From Leucobacter exalbidus (lineage in GTDB: Bacteria; Actinomycetota; Actinomycetes; Actinomycetales; Microbacteriaceae): DNA of 64,000 nucleotides. The translations under genes were made by a program, and so were the position numbers. How positions within the stretch are numbered: the stretch's first letter is position 1; each line of letters opens with the position of its first letter. Shown piece after piece: positions 41,144-48,956 of the stretch. Under the pieces are notes generated by a model. It made no database searches. It saw only the letters and a program-made list of their open reading frames with translations, and had not been told where the DNA came from. The DNA lies in assembly GCF_017834145.1 (NCBI RefSeq), contig NZ_JAFIDA010000001.1:1240001-1304000 (forward strand). Reading direction: 5' to 3'.

Positions 41144-41628
41144 GCCCCTGCGTTACCTGCGGGGTCGACGAGCACGCCGTCTTCGTCGCACCACACGTAG
41201 GCGCCGGGGGCGAAGGTGATGCCGCCGATGTCGACGGGCACGTCTACTTCGCCCTCCCCGGTTTTGGTGGATTTGGCGGGGTTTGAGCCGAGTGCCTTCA
41301 CGCCGATGGGCAGGGTGCCGATGGCGATGCGATCGCGCACGGCGCCGTTGACGATCAGCCCGGCCCAGCCGTTGTCGGCCGCAAGGCTGGCGATTTGGTC
41401 ACCGACCAGCGCGGTTGCGAGCGATCCGGCACCGTCGACGACGAGCACCGCCCCGTTGCCCGGGCTTTCGAGGGCACGGCGCACAAGAGCGTTGTCTTGA
41501 AAGCAGCGAATGGTGCGCACGGGGCCCGAGAACCCGGTCATGCCACCAATGTCTTGCAGCTGCAGCGAAAGCGATTGCAGTGCTTTGCCACGCTCGTCAT
41601 AGAGATCAGCGGTGCTAATTTCGGCCAT
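41140..41628 (-). CDS. rraA: RraA-family protein (RNase E inhibitor/HMG aldolase fold)
   Basis: A 162-residue protein with the RraA swivelling fold: TADLYDERGKALQSLSLQLQ, VRTIRCFQDNALVRRALESP, GAVLVVDGAGSLATALVGDQ, GAVRDRIAIGTLPIGVKALG and PGAYVWCDEDGVLV. RraA regulates RNase E in E. coli; many relatives are 4-hydroxy-4-methyl-2-oxoglutarate or oxaloacetate aldolases, using the same GxxRD metal site seen here (GAVRDR). In this organism either is possible. ATG 41628 follows AAGAGAG. Confidence 0.9.
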   Translation of the reverse strand: MAEISTADLYDERGKALQSLSLQLQDIGGMTGFSGPVRTIRCFQDNALVRRALESPGNGAVLVVDGAGSLATALVGDQIASLAADNGWAGLIVNGAVRDRIAIGTLPIGVKALGSNPAKSTKTGEGEVDVPVDIGGITFAPGAYVWCDEDGVLVDPAGNAGA

Positions 41629-41739
41629 GACAGATTCTCTCTTCCCCCTGTGGCTACCCTGCCACAAGATACGTCCACGCTACCGGGTTGTACTGACAAA
41701 CGGGGTGAATCTTACGGATCGCCGACACAATCCCGCAGA

Positions 41740-41769
41740 TGTACAAACGTACATGTACACAAGTACACT
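41740..41769 (+). promoter_or_regulatory. TetR operator overlapping a leaderless promoter
   Basis: TGTACAAACGTACATGTACACAAGTACA (in two parts, 41740-41767) is an imperfect dyad centred on GTACATGTAC. TACACT (41764-41769) is a good -10, six bases before ATG 41776. This predicts a transcript that starts at the A of the start codon, with the TetR protein repressing its own gene by covering both elements. Confidence 0.6.
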
Positions 41770-41775
41770 AGCGGA

Positions 41776-42378
41776 ATGACCGCTGAACCCCATGCCGCCA
41801 GGCGCCGCGACCCCGAGGCCCGCCGCCGCGAGATCCTCGCTGCCGCCACGCAGCTCATTGTCGAAAACGGGGCGGCCAGCCTCACGCACCGGGCGGTCGC
41901 CGCACGCGCCAATGTGCCGCTCGGGTCGACCACGCAGCACTTCTCTTCGATCGATGACATTCGTGATGCCGCGCTGCAGGTATTGGCCGATGAAACCGAC
42001 GTCGCGCTCGCCCGCATGGCGACACTCATCGACGATGTGGTGGCGCACCCCGAGCCCTTCGTCGATGTGCTGATCGAGTTTCTGGCCGATGAGCGCACAC
42101 TGAAGGCCGACATTGCGCTGATGACCACGGCCACCGTCGATCCGCACCTGCGTGCCCTCGCGCTGCGCTGGAACGACCGGCTCATCGAGATGCTCGCGCG
42201 CCAGATTGGCCACGAGCGCGCCACCGCGATCGTCACCTACTACGACGGGGTGACCATCCACGCGGGCCTCAACGAGGCCCCGCTCGATCACGGCACGCTG
42301 CTGCGCACGATCAAGGCGCTGATGGCGATGCCTGATCCGGATCCCAGCTCACCCACCCCGCGCACCGCGGCCGCTTAG
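41776..42378 (+). CDS. TetR-family transcriptional regulator
   Basis: A 200-residue regulator. Residues 10-60 form the TetR helix-turn-helix (REILAAATQLIVENGAASLT, HRAVAARANVPLGSTTQHFS). The C-terminal ligand domain resembles TetR_C_6-like domains (DVLIEFLADERTLKADIALM, YYDGVTIHAGL). It sits 79 bp upstream of the MFS efflux gene on the same strand. It probably represses both genes and is released by an exported drug or metabolite. The TGTAC-rich dyad lies directly ahead of its start codon. Confidence 0.92.
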   Translation: MTAEPHAARRRDPEARRREILAAATQLIVENGAASLTHRAVAARANVPLGSTTQHFSSIDDIRDAALQVLADETDVALARMATLIDDVVAHPEPFVDVLIEFLADERTLKADIALMTTATVDPHLRALALRWNDRLIEMLARQIGHERATAIVTYYDGVTIHAGLNEAPLDHGTLLRTIKALMAMPDPDPSSPTPRTAAA

Positions 42379-42457
42379 GCCGCAGCGCGCCAGCACCCCG
42401 CGCGCGCAATCACTGCGCGCGCCCCCTGACTTTCCCGCTTTGAAAGGCTTTTCGCAC

Positions 42458-43990
42458 ATGTCCTCCCCCACCCTCACCACGCTGTCGCGCGGTCGCCGCT
42501 GGGCCGCCGTCGCGGTGCTCACTGCGAGCCTGCTCGTGATCATGATGGACATGACGATTCTGAATATCGCGCTGCCTGAGATGGCCGCCGAGCTGCACCC
42601 CGATTCAGACCAGCAGCTGTGGATCATCGACGTCTACTCGCTCGTGCTTGCAGGCCTGCTCGTGCCCTTCGCGGCGATCGCCGACCGCTGGGGTCGCAAG
42701 CGCATGCTGCTGCTCGGGTACCTGATCTTTGGGGTGGCCTCGCTGCTCGTGCTCTGGGCACCCACCGCCGACGCCGTGATTGCGGTGCGCGCGCTGTTGG
42801 GCGTGGGCGGTGCGATGATCATGCCGACGACACTGTCGCTGATTCGTGTCATGTTCACCGACCCGCGTGAGCGGGCCACCGCACTCAGCATCTGGGCCGC
42901 GGTGTCGGGCCTGGGCGCGGCGATCGGGCCGCTGCTGGGCGGGTTCTTGCTCGAGCACTTCTCGTGGCACTCGGCGTTTCTCGTCAACGTGCCGCTGATG
43001 CTGATCGCGTTTGCGGCCGGTGTGCTGCTGCTGCCCGAGTCGCGGGTGCCCAACCCCGGCAAGCTCGATTTCTTAGCAGCTGGCCTTGCCCTGGTGGGCA
43101 TGACGCTCACCATCTGGGCGATCAAAATGTTTGGCAAGACCGCCAGCTTCACCGCGATCGATGCCTGGATCGCGTTGCTCGCGGGCCTCGCCCTGCTGGC
43201 CTGGTTTGGCGCCCGGTGCGTGCGCAGCGCACACCCGCTGCTTGATCTCGCCCTGTTTCGCAGCCGCGTATTCTCGGCGGGCATCATTGCGGCCCTCGGG
43301 TCGATGTTTGCGATGGCCGCGGCGATGCTGCTGCTCGCGCAGTGGCTGCAGCTCGTCGGCGGGGCCAGCCCCATCGAGGCGGGCATTCAGATGCTCCCCA
43401 TCGCGATCACGAGCGCCCTCGCCTCGCTCGCCGCTCCCCTCGCGGCCCGCTACATCGGCACCCGTGCCGTGCTCGCCGGCGGGATCGGCTTCGCCGGCAT
43501 CGGCCTGCTGTTGCTCGGCGTCGCTCCCGGTGGCCTCGACGTCACCGTTATCTTGGGGTCGCTCGCGCTCATCGGCGTGGGCATGGGGTCGCTCGCGATC
43601 GGTTCGGCGATGATCATGATGGGGTCGCCCGAGGAGAAAGCCGGCAGCGCAGGCGCCCTCGAAGAGACCTCATACGAGCTCGGGGCCGTGCTCGGCGTCG
43701 CCGTGCTCGGCAGCATCTCGGCCCTGCTCTATCGGGCCGAGCTCACCGTCAGCCCCGCGCTCGCGCCGCTGTCAGACGAGCTGTCGTGGCAGGCGCACGA
43801 GTCGCTTGGCGCCGCCGTGTCGATCGCCCAGGAGGGGCAGTTCGCAGGTCTCGCCCAGGCGGCCGGCGCCGCATTCACCCACTCGCTGCAAATCACCGGG
43901 GTCACCGGGGGCATCTTGATGCTGATCGCGGGCGCAATCGTGTTCGTCGTCACGCCCAAGGGCACCGACATCTCGGGCGCCGAACACTAA
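42458..43990 (+). CDS. MFS drug efflux transporter (DHA2, QacA/SmvA-like)
   Basis: A 510-residue permease with fourteen predicted helices. DHA2 signatures: LLVIMMDMTILNIALPEMAA (motif D1), DRWGRKRMLLLGYL (motif A), RALLGVGGAMIMPTTLSLIR and SGLGAAIGPLLGGFLLEHFS (motif C). It should expel hydrophobic cations such as quaternary ammonium compounds by proton exchange. ATG 42458 lies 14 bases after GAAAGG; TTG 42440 overlaps that site. It is cotranscribed with, and likely repressed by, the TetR gene. A strong hairpin follows. Confidence 0.93.
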   Translation: MSSPTLTTLSRGRRWAAVAVLTASLLVIMMDMTILNIALPEMAAELHPDSDQQLWIIDVYSLVLAGLLVPFAAIADRWGRKRMLLLGYLIFGVASLLVLWAPTADAVIAVRALLGVGGAMIMPTTLSLIRVMFTDPRERATALSIWAAVSGLGAAIGPLLGGFLLEHFSWHSAFLVNVPLMLIAFAAGVLLLPESRVPNPGKLDFLAAGLALVGMTLTIWAIKMFGKTASFTAIDAWIALLAGLALLAWFGARCVRSAHPLLDLALFRSRVFSAGIIAALGSMFAMAAAMLLLAQWLQLVGGASPIEAGIQMLPIAITSALASLAAPLAARYIGTRAVLAGGIGFAGIGLLLLGVAPGGLDVTVILGSLALIGVGMGSLAIGSAMIMMGSPEEKAGSAGALEETSYELGAVLGVAVLGSISALLYRAELTVSPALAPLSDELSWQAHESLGAAVSIAQEGQFAGLAQAAGAAFTHSLQITGVTGGILMLIAGAIVFVVTPKGTDISGAEH

Positions 43991-43997
43991 CGGCCAT

Positions 43998-44025
43998 GGT
44001 ACCGGGGTATGACGACCCCGGTACC
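43998..44025 (+). terminator. Hairpin after the MFS efflux gene
   Basis: GGTACCGGGG (43998-44007) pairs perfectly with CCCCGGTACC (44016-44025), eight bases after the MFS stop codon. No T-tract follows. Confidence 0.6.
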
Positions 44026-44133
44026 TACGCCCGATGTGGCACCGCGGCCCGCTGCGTAACGTTGAATACACCACCGCAGATTAGGTGGCTTCACCGATGC
44101 AGCGGCACAGCCGCGGCGAGAAAGAAGTTCATC

Positions 44134-44508
44134 ATGAGCTCGACCCACGTTTTCCAGCAGACATCCCCCGTCACTGCGCAGGATGCGCACGGGTCACCCA
44201 CGCCCCTCGCGGCAGTGTCGCCCGCCGACAAGCAGGCCGAGACGGCCCGCGGCCTCGCCATCACCAGCTTTGTGCTGGGCCTCGCCTCAGTGGTGAGCGG
44301 CTGGACCTTCGTCGTGCCGGTGCTCGGTCTCGTGCTCGGCTTGGTATCGCTGCGCCGCAAGACGACCGAGCGCACGCTGGCGTTGTGGGGCGTGTGGCTC
44401 AACATTGCGATGCTCGCCTTCTCGGTCGGCATCATCATCATCCTCGCGCTGACGCTGTCGGCTGCCGCGGTGGGCATTCAGTTCTTCGGTATGCCCCTCA
44501 TTCCGTAG
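44134..44508 (+). CDS. DUF4190-like small membrane protein
   Basis: A 124-residue protein. A polar N-terminus (MSSTHVFQQTSPV) is followed by the DUF4190 pattern ARGLAITSFVLGLASVVSGW, then VLGLVLGLVSLRRK and a last helix (MLAFSVGIIIILALTLSAAA). It is anchored by two hairpin-like helices; the function is unknown. ATG 44134 comes after GAGAAAGAAG. It converges with the DUF817 gene; the coding ends overlap by 11 nt. Confidence 0.75.
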   Translation: MSSTHVFQQTSPVTAQDAHGSPTPLAAVSPADKQAETARGLAITSFVLGLASVVSGWTFVVPVLGLVLGLVSLRRKTTERTLALWGVWLNIAMLAFSVGIIIILALTLSAAAVGIQFFGMPLIP

Positions 44509-45457
44509 CCGGCGACACCGCCTCGGGCGGGGTGGGCCGGTACACCCAGGTGACCATCACCACCGAGATAATCATCAGCAAGAACCACGCGATGAGTTTC
44601 TGCGGTGACACGAGCTCCCAGCCCGCCGTCTGGTTCGGGTAGATCCACGCCCCCGCCCACGTGCCGATGTTCTCGGCAAACCAGATGAACAGGGCCACTC
44701 CGGCAAAGACGGGCACGAGTGGCACCCGCAGCGTCACCCGCCAAATGCGAAAGTGCATGCCGGTGCGCGCCCACAGTGCCACCACGAGCACGAGCAGTAT
44801 CCACCTGAAATCCATGATGAAGTGGTGGGTGAAGAAGTTGACGTAGATGGCGGCGGCGAGCACCGTGGTCATCCAGATCGGCGGGTACCTTGTAAACCGC
44901 AGCGCGTGCAGCCGGTAGACGCGCACCATGTACGAGCCCACCGCGGCGTACATAAACCCCGTAAACAGGGGCACAGCGCCAATGCGCAGCACGCCCTCGG
45001 TTTCGTACGCCCACGACCCCACATCGGTTTTGAAGAGCTCCATACCGGTGCCCACGATGTGGAAGAGCACAATCACCCACAGCTCGCGGCCACTCTCGAG
45101 CCGAAACACGAGCATGCCCAGCTGAATCAAGATCGCGGTGATCGTGAGCGCGTCATTGCGGGCCAGCGGGGCATCGTCGGGGTACCACAGCCGCGCGGCG
45201 ATCATCGCCAGCAGCATCAGCGCCCCAAAGACGCACGCCCACGCCTGTTTCAGTACGAACACGACGCACTCGATGAACACTGCGCGCCGGCCTGAGGCGG
45301 GCTTTCGCGCGAGCAGTCGGTGGACGGCGCGATCGATCGCGAGCTCAAGCCGCGTCTTATCGACGCTCATCTCGGCGCTGGTCTCAGCGCTTATCTCAGC
45401 GCTTATCTCGGCGCCCGCGTTCGCGCCGGATCGTTCGCTTTTCTTGTCATTACCCAC
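44498..45457 (-). CDS. DUF817-family membrane protein
   Basis: A 319-residue membrane protein with about eight helices. The DUF817 core has FKTDVGSWAYETEGVLRIGA, VPLFTGFMYAAVGSYMVR, then NFFTHHFIMDFRW (His-rich, likely metal site) and FIWFAENIGTWAGAWIYPNQ. The N-terminal tail has a short AEISAE-type repeat. YoaT-like proteins of this family have no known function. Several conserved His, Asp and Glu in the membrane suggest an enzyme. Single gene, ending in an overlap with the DUF4190-like gene. Confidence 0.85.
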   Translation of the reverse strand: MGNDKKSERSGANAGAEISAEISAETSAEMSVDKTRLELAIDRAVHRLLARKPASGRRAVFIECVVFVLKQAWACVFGALMLLAMIAARLWYPDDAPLARNDALTITAILIQLGMLVFRLESGRELWVIVLFHIVGTGMELFKTDVGSWAYETEGVLRIGAVPLFTGFMYAAVGSYMVRVYRLHALRFTRYPPIWMTTVLAAAIYVNFFTHHFIMDFRWILLVLVVALWARTGMHFRIWRVTLRVPLVPVFAGVALFIWFAENIGTWAGAWIYPNQTAGWELVSPQKLIAWFLLMIISVVMVTWVYRPTPPEAVSPATE

Positions 45458-45505
45458 GCAGCCAGGCTAGGCCACACGTTCGCGGCCCCCAAAATGGCAG
45501 CAAAA

Positions 45506-45543
45506 AGGCGCAGTACCAATTCGAGTGAATTGGTACTGCGCCT
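45506..45543 (-). terminator. Strong rho-independent terminator of the der operon
   Basis: A 17-bp perfect stem (45506-45522 with 45527-45543), 4-nt loop, and on the minus strand a following TTTTTG. It lies 13 bases after the der stop codon and ends the long core operon. Confidence 0.92.
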
Positions 45544-45556
45544 CAATGTTTGACGA

Positions 45557-47125
45557 TTACGCGCGCGGACGACGCTCGCGAATACGCATGTTCGTCACGA
45601 TCGGCGTGCCCACGAAACCGTAGTTCTCGCGCAGACGTCGCTGAATGAAGCGACGGTACTGCGGGTCAAGGAACCCGGTCGAGAACAGCACGAACGTCGG
45701 CGGGCGGTTCTGCACCTGCGTGCCGAAGAGGATACGCGGCTGCTTGCCACCGCGCAGCGGGTGCGGGTGCTCCTGCACGAGCTCGGCGAGGAAGCCGTTG
45801 AACTTGGCGGTGGGGATGCGGGTATCCCAGCCGTCAAGCGCTGCTTCAAGCGCGGGCACGAGCTTCTCGAGGTGGCGGCCGGTGCGCGCTGAGATGTTGA
45901 CGCGGGGCGCCCACTCAACGTGCGCGAGATCCTTCTCGATCTCGCGGTCAAGCATGCGGCGACGATCCTCGTCAAGCAGATCCCATTTGTTGAACGCGAG
46001 CACGAGCGCGCGGCCCGACTCGAGCACGAGGTCGATGATGCGCAGATCTTGGTCGCTGATCTCCTGCGTCACGTCGAGCATGACGACGCCCACCTCGGCC
46101 TTTTCAAGCGCGGCCGTGGTGCGCAGCGAAGCGTAGAAGTCGGCGCCCTTGTGCATGTGCACGCGGCGGCGAATACCGGCGGTGTCGACGAAGGTCCACA
46201 CGCGGCCAGCGATCTCAACCTGCTCGTCTACGGGGTCACGCGTGGTGCCCGCGAGGTCGTTCACGACGACGCGCTCTTCACCAGCGGCCTTGTTCAGCAG
46301 GCTCGACTTGCCCACGTTCGGGCGGCCGAGAATCGCCACGCGGCGGGGGCCGACGAGCTTGGGCTGAGCAACAGCCGACTCATCGGGCAGCACCTTGATG
46401 ACCATGTCGAGCAGGTCGGCAACGCCGCGGCCGTGCAGCGCCGATACGGGGTGGGGCTCGCCCAGGCCGAGTGCCCACAGCTGAGCAGCTTCGGGCTCGA
46501 GCACGGCATCGTCAACCTTGTTGGCGATCAAGAAGACGGGCTTGTCGGTGCGGCGCAGCAGCTGCACAACGCGCTCATCGGTGGCGGTCGGGCCAACGCG
46601 TGAGTCGACCACGAACAGTACGACGTCGCACAGCTCGATGGCGATCTCTGCCTGCAGGGCTACCGAAGCATCAATGCCGCGTGCGTCGGGCTCCCAGCCA
46701 CCGGTGTCAACGAGCGAGAACCGCTTGTCGTTCCAGTCGGCCTGGTAGCTGACGCGGTCGCGCGTGACGCCCGGCTTGTCTTCCACAACAGCCTCGCGGC
46801 GGCCAAGAATACGGTTGACGAGGGCCGACTTGCCCACGTTCGGGCGGCCGACGATAGCGACGACGGGAAGCAGCTCAGACTGCTGCTCTGAGAAGCCGAG
46901 AAACTCGCCGTCTTCGCCGATGATCGCGAGGTCGTCAGCTTCGAGGTCAAACCGGTCAAGGTTTGAGCGCATGGCGCGCAGGCGCTCCTCGTCGGTCACC
47001 TCTCCGTCGAATACTTCACCGTCGTATTCGCCGTCGATGACCTCGCCCGCGGGCACGGCCGAGGCGTCGAACACTTCGGTCTCAGGTACGTCGGCGAACT
47101 CGCCGTCGTTGTGTTCCGTCGTCAT
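45557..47125 (-). CDS. der: Ribosome assembly GTPase Der (EngA)
   Basis: A 522-residue GTPase with two tandem G domains and a KH-like C-terminus, needed for 50S maturation. P-loops are [12 protein letters not shown] (about residue 92) and [12 protein letters not shown] (about residue 265). Switch motifs DTGGWEPDA and DTAGIRRR and the guanine motifs NKVD and NKWD are intact. The first 80 residues are an acidic extension ([15 protein letters not shown]), common in actinobacterial Der. Its ATG overlaps the cmk stop by one base. It is the last gene before the terminator at 45506-45543. Confidence 0.97.
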   Translation of the reverse strand: MTTEHNDGEFADVPETEVFDASAVPAGEVIDGEYDGEVFDGEVTDEERLRAMRSNLDRFDLEADDLAIIGEDGEFLGFSEQQSELLPVVAIVGRPNVGKSALVNRILGRREAVVEDKPGVTRDRVSYQADWNDKRFSLVDTGGWEPDARGIDASVALQAEIAIELCDVVLFVVDSRVGPTATDERVVQLLRRTDKPVFLIANKVDDAVLEPEAAQLWALGLGEPHPVSALHGRGVADLLDMVIKVLPDESAVAQPKLVGPRRVAILGRPNVGKSSLLNKAAGEERVVVNDLAGTTRDPVDEQVEIAGRVWTFVDTAGIRRRVHMHKGADFYASLRTTAALEKAEVGVVMLDVTQEISDQDLRIIDLVLESGRALVLAFNKWDLLDEDRRRMLDREIEKDLAHVEWAPRVNISARTGRHLEKLVPALEAALDGWDTRIPTAKFNGFLAELVQEHPHPLRGGKQPRILFGTQVQNRPPTFVLFSTGFLDPQYRRFIQRRLRENYGFVGTPIVTNMRIRERRPRA

Positions 47126-47877
47126 TATTCGCTCTTTCCCGCGGGCAGACGCACCGCTTCTACGATGTCAATCACAGTCTGTACGGACTGTTCAAAGTTC
47201 AGGTCACTCGTGTCTACGAGCGTCACCCCAGGGGCGGGGTTGAAAAAGTCGACCACGAGCGCGTCTTTCGCGTCGCGCGCGGCAATATCTGCGAGCACCT
47301 GCGCGTGCGACAGGCCCTCTAGTTCTCCAGCTCGGCGCGACGCACGCGCTTCAGCTGACGCGGTCATCAAAATACGTACGGGGGCATCGGGGGCCACCAC
47401 CGTCGTAATGTCGCGGCCCTCAATCACCACACCGGGAAGGCCAGATGCGGCGACGAGCTCACGAAACATCTCATTGAGGCGCTCGCGAACCACGGGGTGC
47501 TTCGACACCCGGCTCACCTGCCCGCTCACTGAGTGCTCACGAATCGCTGCGGTCGCATCGATGGGTTCTGCGCCGGCGAGACCCACGGTGACCCGCTGCT
47601 CACCGCGCATCGTGATCGAGAATGCCCACGCATCCATCAGCTGCACAACGGCGGCCTCGGTGTCGAGGTCGACGCCGGCCTGCAACGCAATCCACGCGAG
47701 CGCCCGGTAGGCCGCTCCCGTGTCGAGAATGCCGAAGCCTAAGCGATCGGCTGAGGCGCGTGAAACGCTCGACTTACCGCTGCCCGCGGGGCCATCAATG
47801 GCCACGAGAATGGGGTCGCCAGGCGCCCCCACGTCGTGCGCAGCATTCGTCGCAGCGTCTGTCACAGCGTCCTCCAT
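47125..47877 (-). CDS. cmk: Cytidylate kinase
   Basis: A 250-residue nucleoside monophosphate kinase that phosphorylates CMP and dCMP. The P-loop is GPAGSGKS (29-36). [11 protein letters not shown], then EGRDITTVV and the LID region [11 protein letters not shown] match the family. The start at 47877 overlaps the end of tyrA by 16 nt, and the stop overlaps der. tyrA-cmk-der is a standard actinobacterial gene order. Confidence 0.96.
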   Translation of the reverse strand: MEDAVTDAATNAAHDVGAPGDPILVAIDGPAGSGKSSVSRASADRLGFGILDTGAAYRALAWIALQAGVDLDTEAAVVQLMDAWAFSITMRGEQRVTVGLAGAEPIDATAAIREHSVSGQVSRVSKHPVVRERLNEMFRELVAASGLPGVVIEGRDITTVVAPDAPVRILMTASAEARASRRAGELEGLSHAQVLADIAARDAKDALVVDFFNPAPGVTLVDTSDLNFEQSVQTVIDIVEAVRLPAGKSE

Positions 47878-48956
47878 CCGCGTTCCACCAGATCTGAGAT
47901 CGCACGCTCGGCCACTTCGGGCAGCACAGCGATCTCGGCAAAACCTATTTGCGCGCCCGGAGAGTGCTCAAGGCGCAAGTCTTCCATATTAATGCCCAGT
48001 TCTCCGAGTTCGGTGAGCAATCGGGCCAACTGGCCCGGCTTGTCATCGATGAGCACCGTAATTGCGGCGAATCGCTCGGCAGATCCGTGTTTACCGGGAA
48101 TTCGAGACACCCCGGTGTTGCCCGCTGCGAGCAGATCAGCGATGCGACGCTTGGCACCAGGCTGATCCGGATCACGCAACGCGTCTGCGAACTCAGCCAG
48201 ATCGGCAGAGAACGCTTCGAGCAGCTCAACCACGGGGCCGCGGTTGGCCCCCAAGATCTGCACCCACAGCTCGGGATCGCTCGCCGCGATGCGCGTGGTG
48301 TCGCGCAGCCCGCCGCCAGCAAGCCCAATCGCGGGCTCGCTCGCCTGCATCAGTCGCGCCGCCGTGAGGCTCGCGACGACCTGCGGCAGGTGGGACACGA
48401 GGCCCACCGAGCGGTCGTGCTCCTCGGGAGTCATCTCGATCAGCACGGCGCCCAGGTCGAGGGCAACTGCCTCGACCAGCGCGAGGGCTGCCGCGGGGGT
48501 TTCCCCGTCGCGGCAGACCACCCAGGGGCGGCCGACGAAGAGGTCGGCGCGCGCCATGATCGCGCCGCCGCGCTCGCGCCCAGCCATGGGGTGCGAGCCG
48601 ACGTAGTTCGTGAGATCGATGCCGCGCCGGGTCAGTTCTTGAAACGGGGCGAGCTTGACGCTCGCAACGTCGGTGACCACGGCATTCGGAAACCGGGCGA
48701 GAGCGCCCTCAACCACATCTGCCGTCACATCGGGAGGAGTCGCAATGACGACGAGCGCAGGCTCGGCGTCGGCTGCGGTGCGGGCTCGGCCCGCACCGTA
48801 GTCTGCGGCGAGCGCGACCGTAGTCGGCGACGCATCCTCAAGAGTGACGTCAACTCCGCGCTCGCGCAGGCCGAGGCCTACGCTTGCGCCGAGCAAGCCC
48901 GCACCAATCACGTGCACGGGGCCCGTGGTGCGGGCTACGAGTGGAGCTTCGGTCAC
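47862..48956 (-). CDS. tyrA: Prephenate dehydrogenase
   Basis: A 364-residue enzyme for tyrosine synthesis, with a Rossmann motif GAGLLGASVG near residue 18 and ATPPDVTADVVEGAL. The catalytic region is VGSHPMAGRERGGA (His), followed by EMTPEEHDRSVGLVSHLPQV and GLAGGGLRDTTRIAASDPEL, all TyrA hallmarks. Residues 290-364 form an ACT-like domain (VLIDDKPGQLARLLTELGEL), suggesting feedback by an amino acid. It overlaps the pseudouridine synthase stop by 4 nt (ATGA). Confidence 0.95.
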   Translation of the reverse strand: MTEAPLVARTTGPVHVIGAGLLGASVGLGLRERGVDVTLEDASPTTVALAADYGAGRARTAADAEPALVVIATPPDVTADVVEGALARFPNAVVTDVASVKLAPFQELTRRGIDLTNYVGSHPMAGRERGGAIMARADLFVGRPWVVCRDGETPAAALALVEAVALDLGAVLIEMTPEEHDRSVGLVSHLPQVVASLTAARLMQASEPAIGLAGGGLRDTTRIAASDPELWVQILGANRGPVVELLEAFSADLAEFADALRDPDQPGAKRRIADLLAAGNTGVSRIPGKHGSAERFAAITVLIDDKPGQLARLLTELGELGINMEDLRLEHSPGAQIGFAEIAVLPEVAERAISDLVERGWRTL

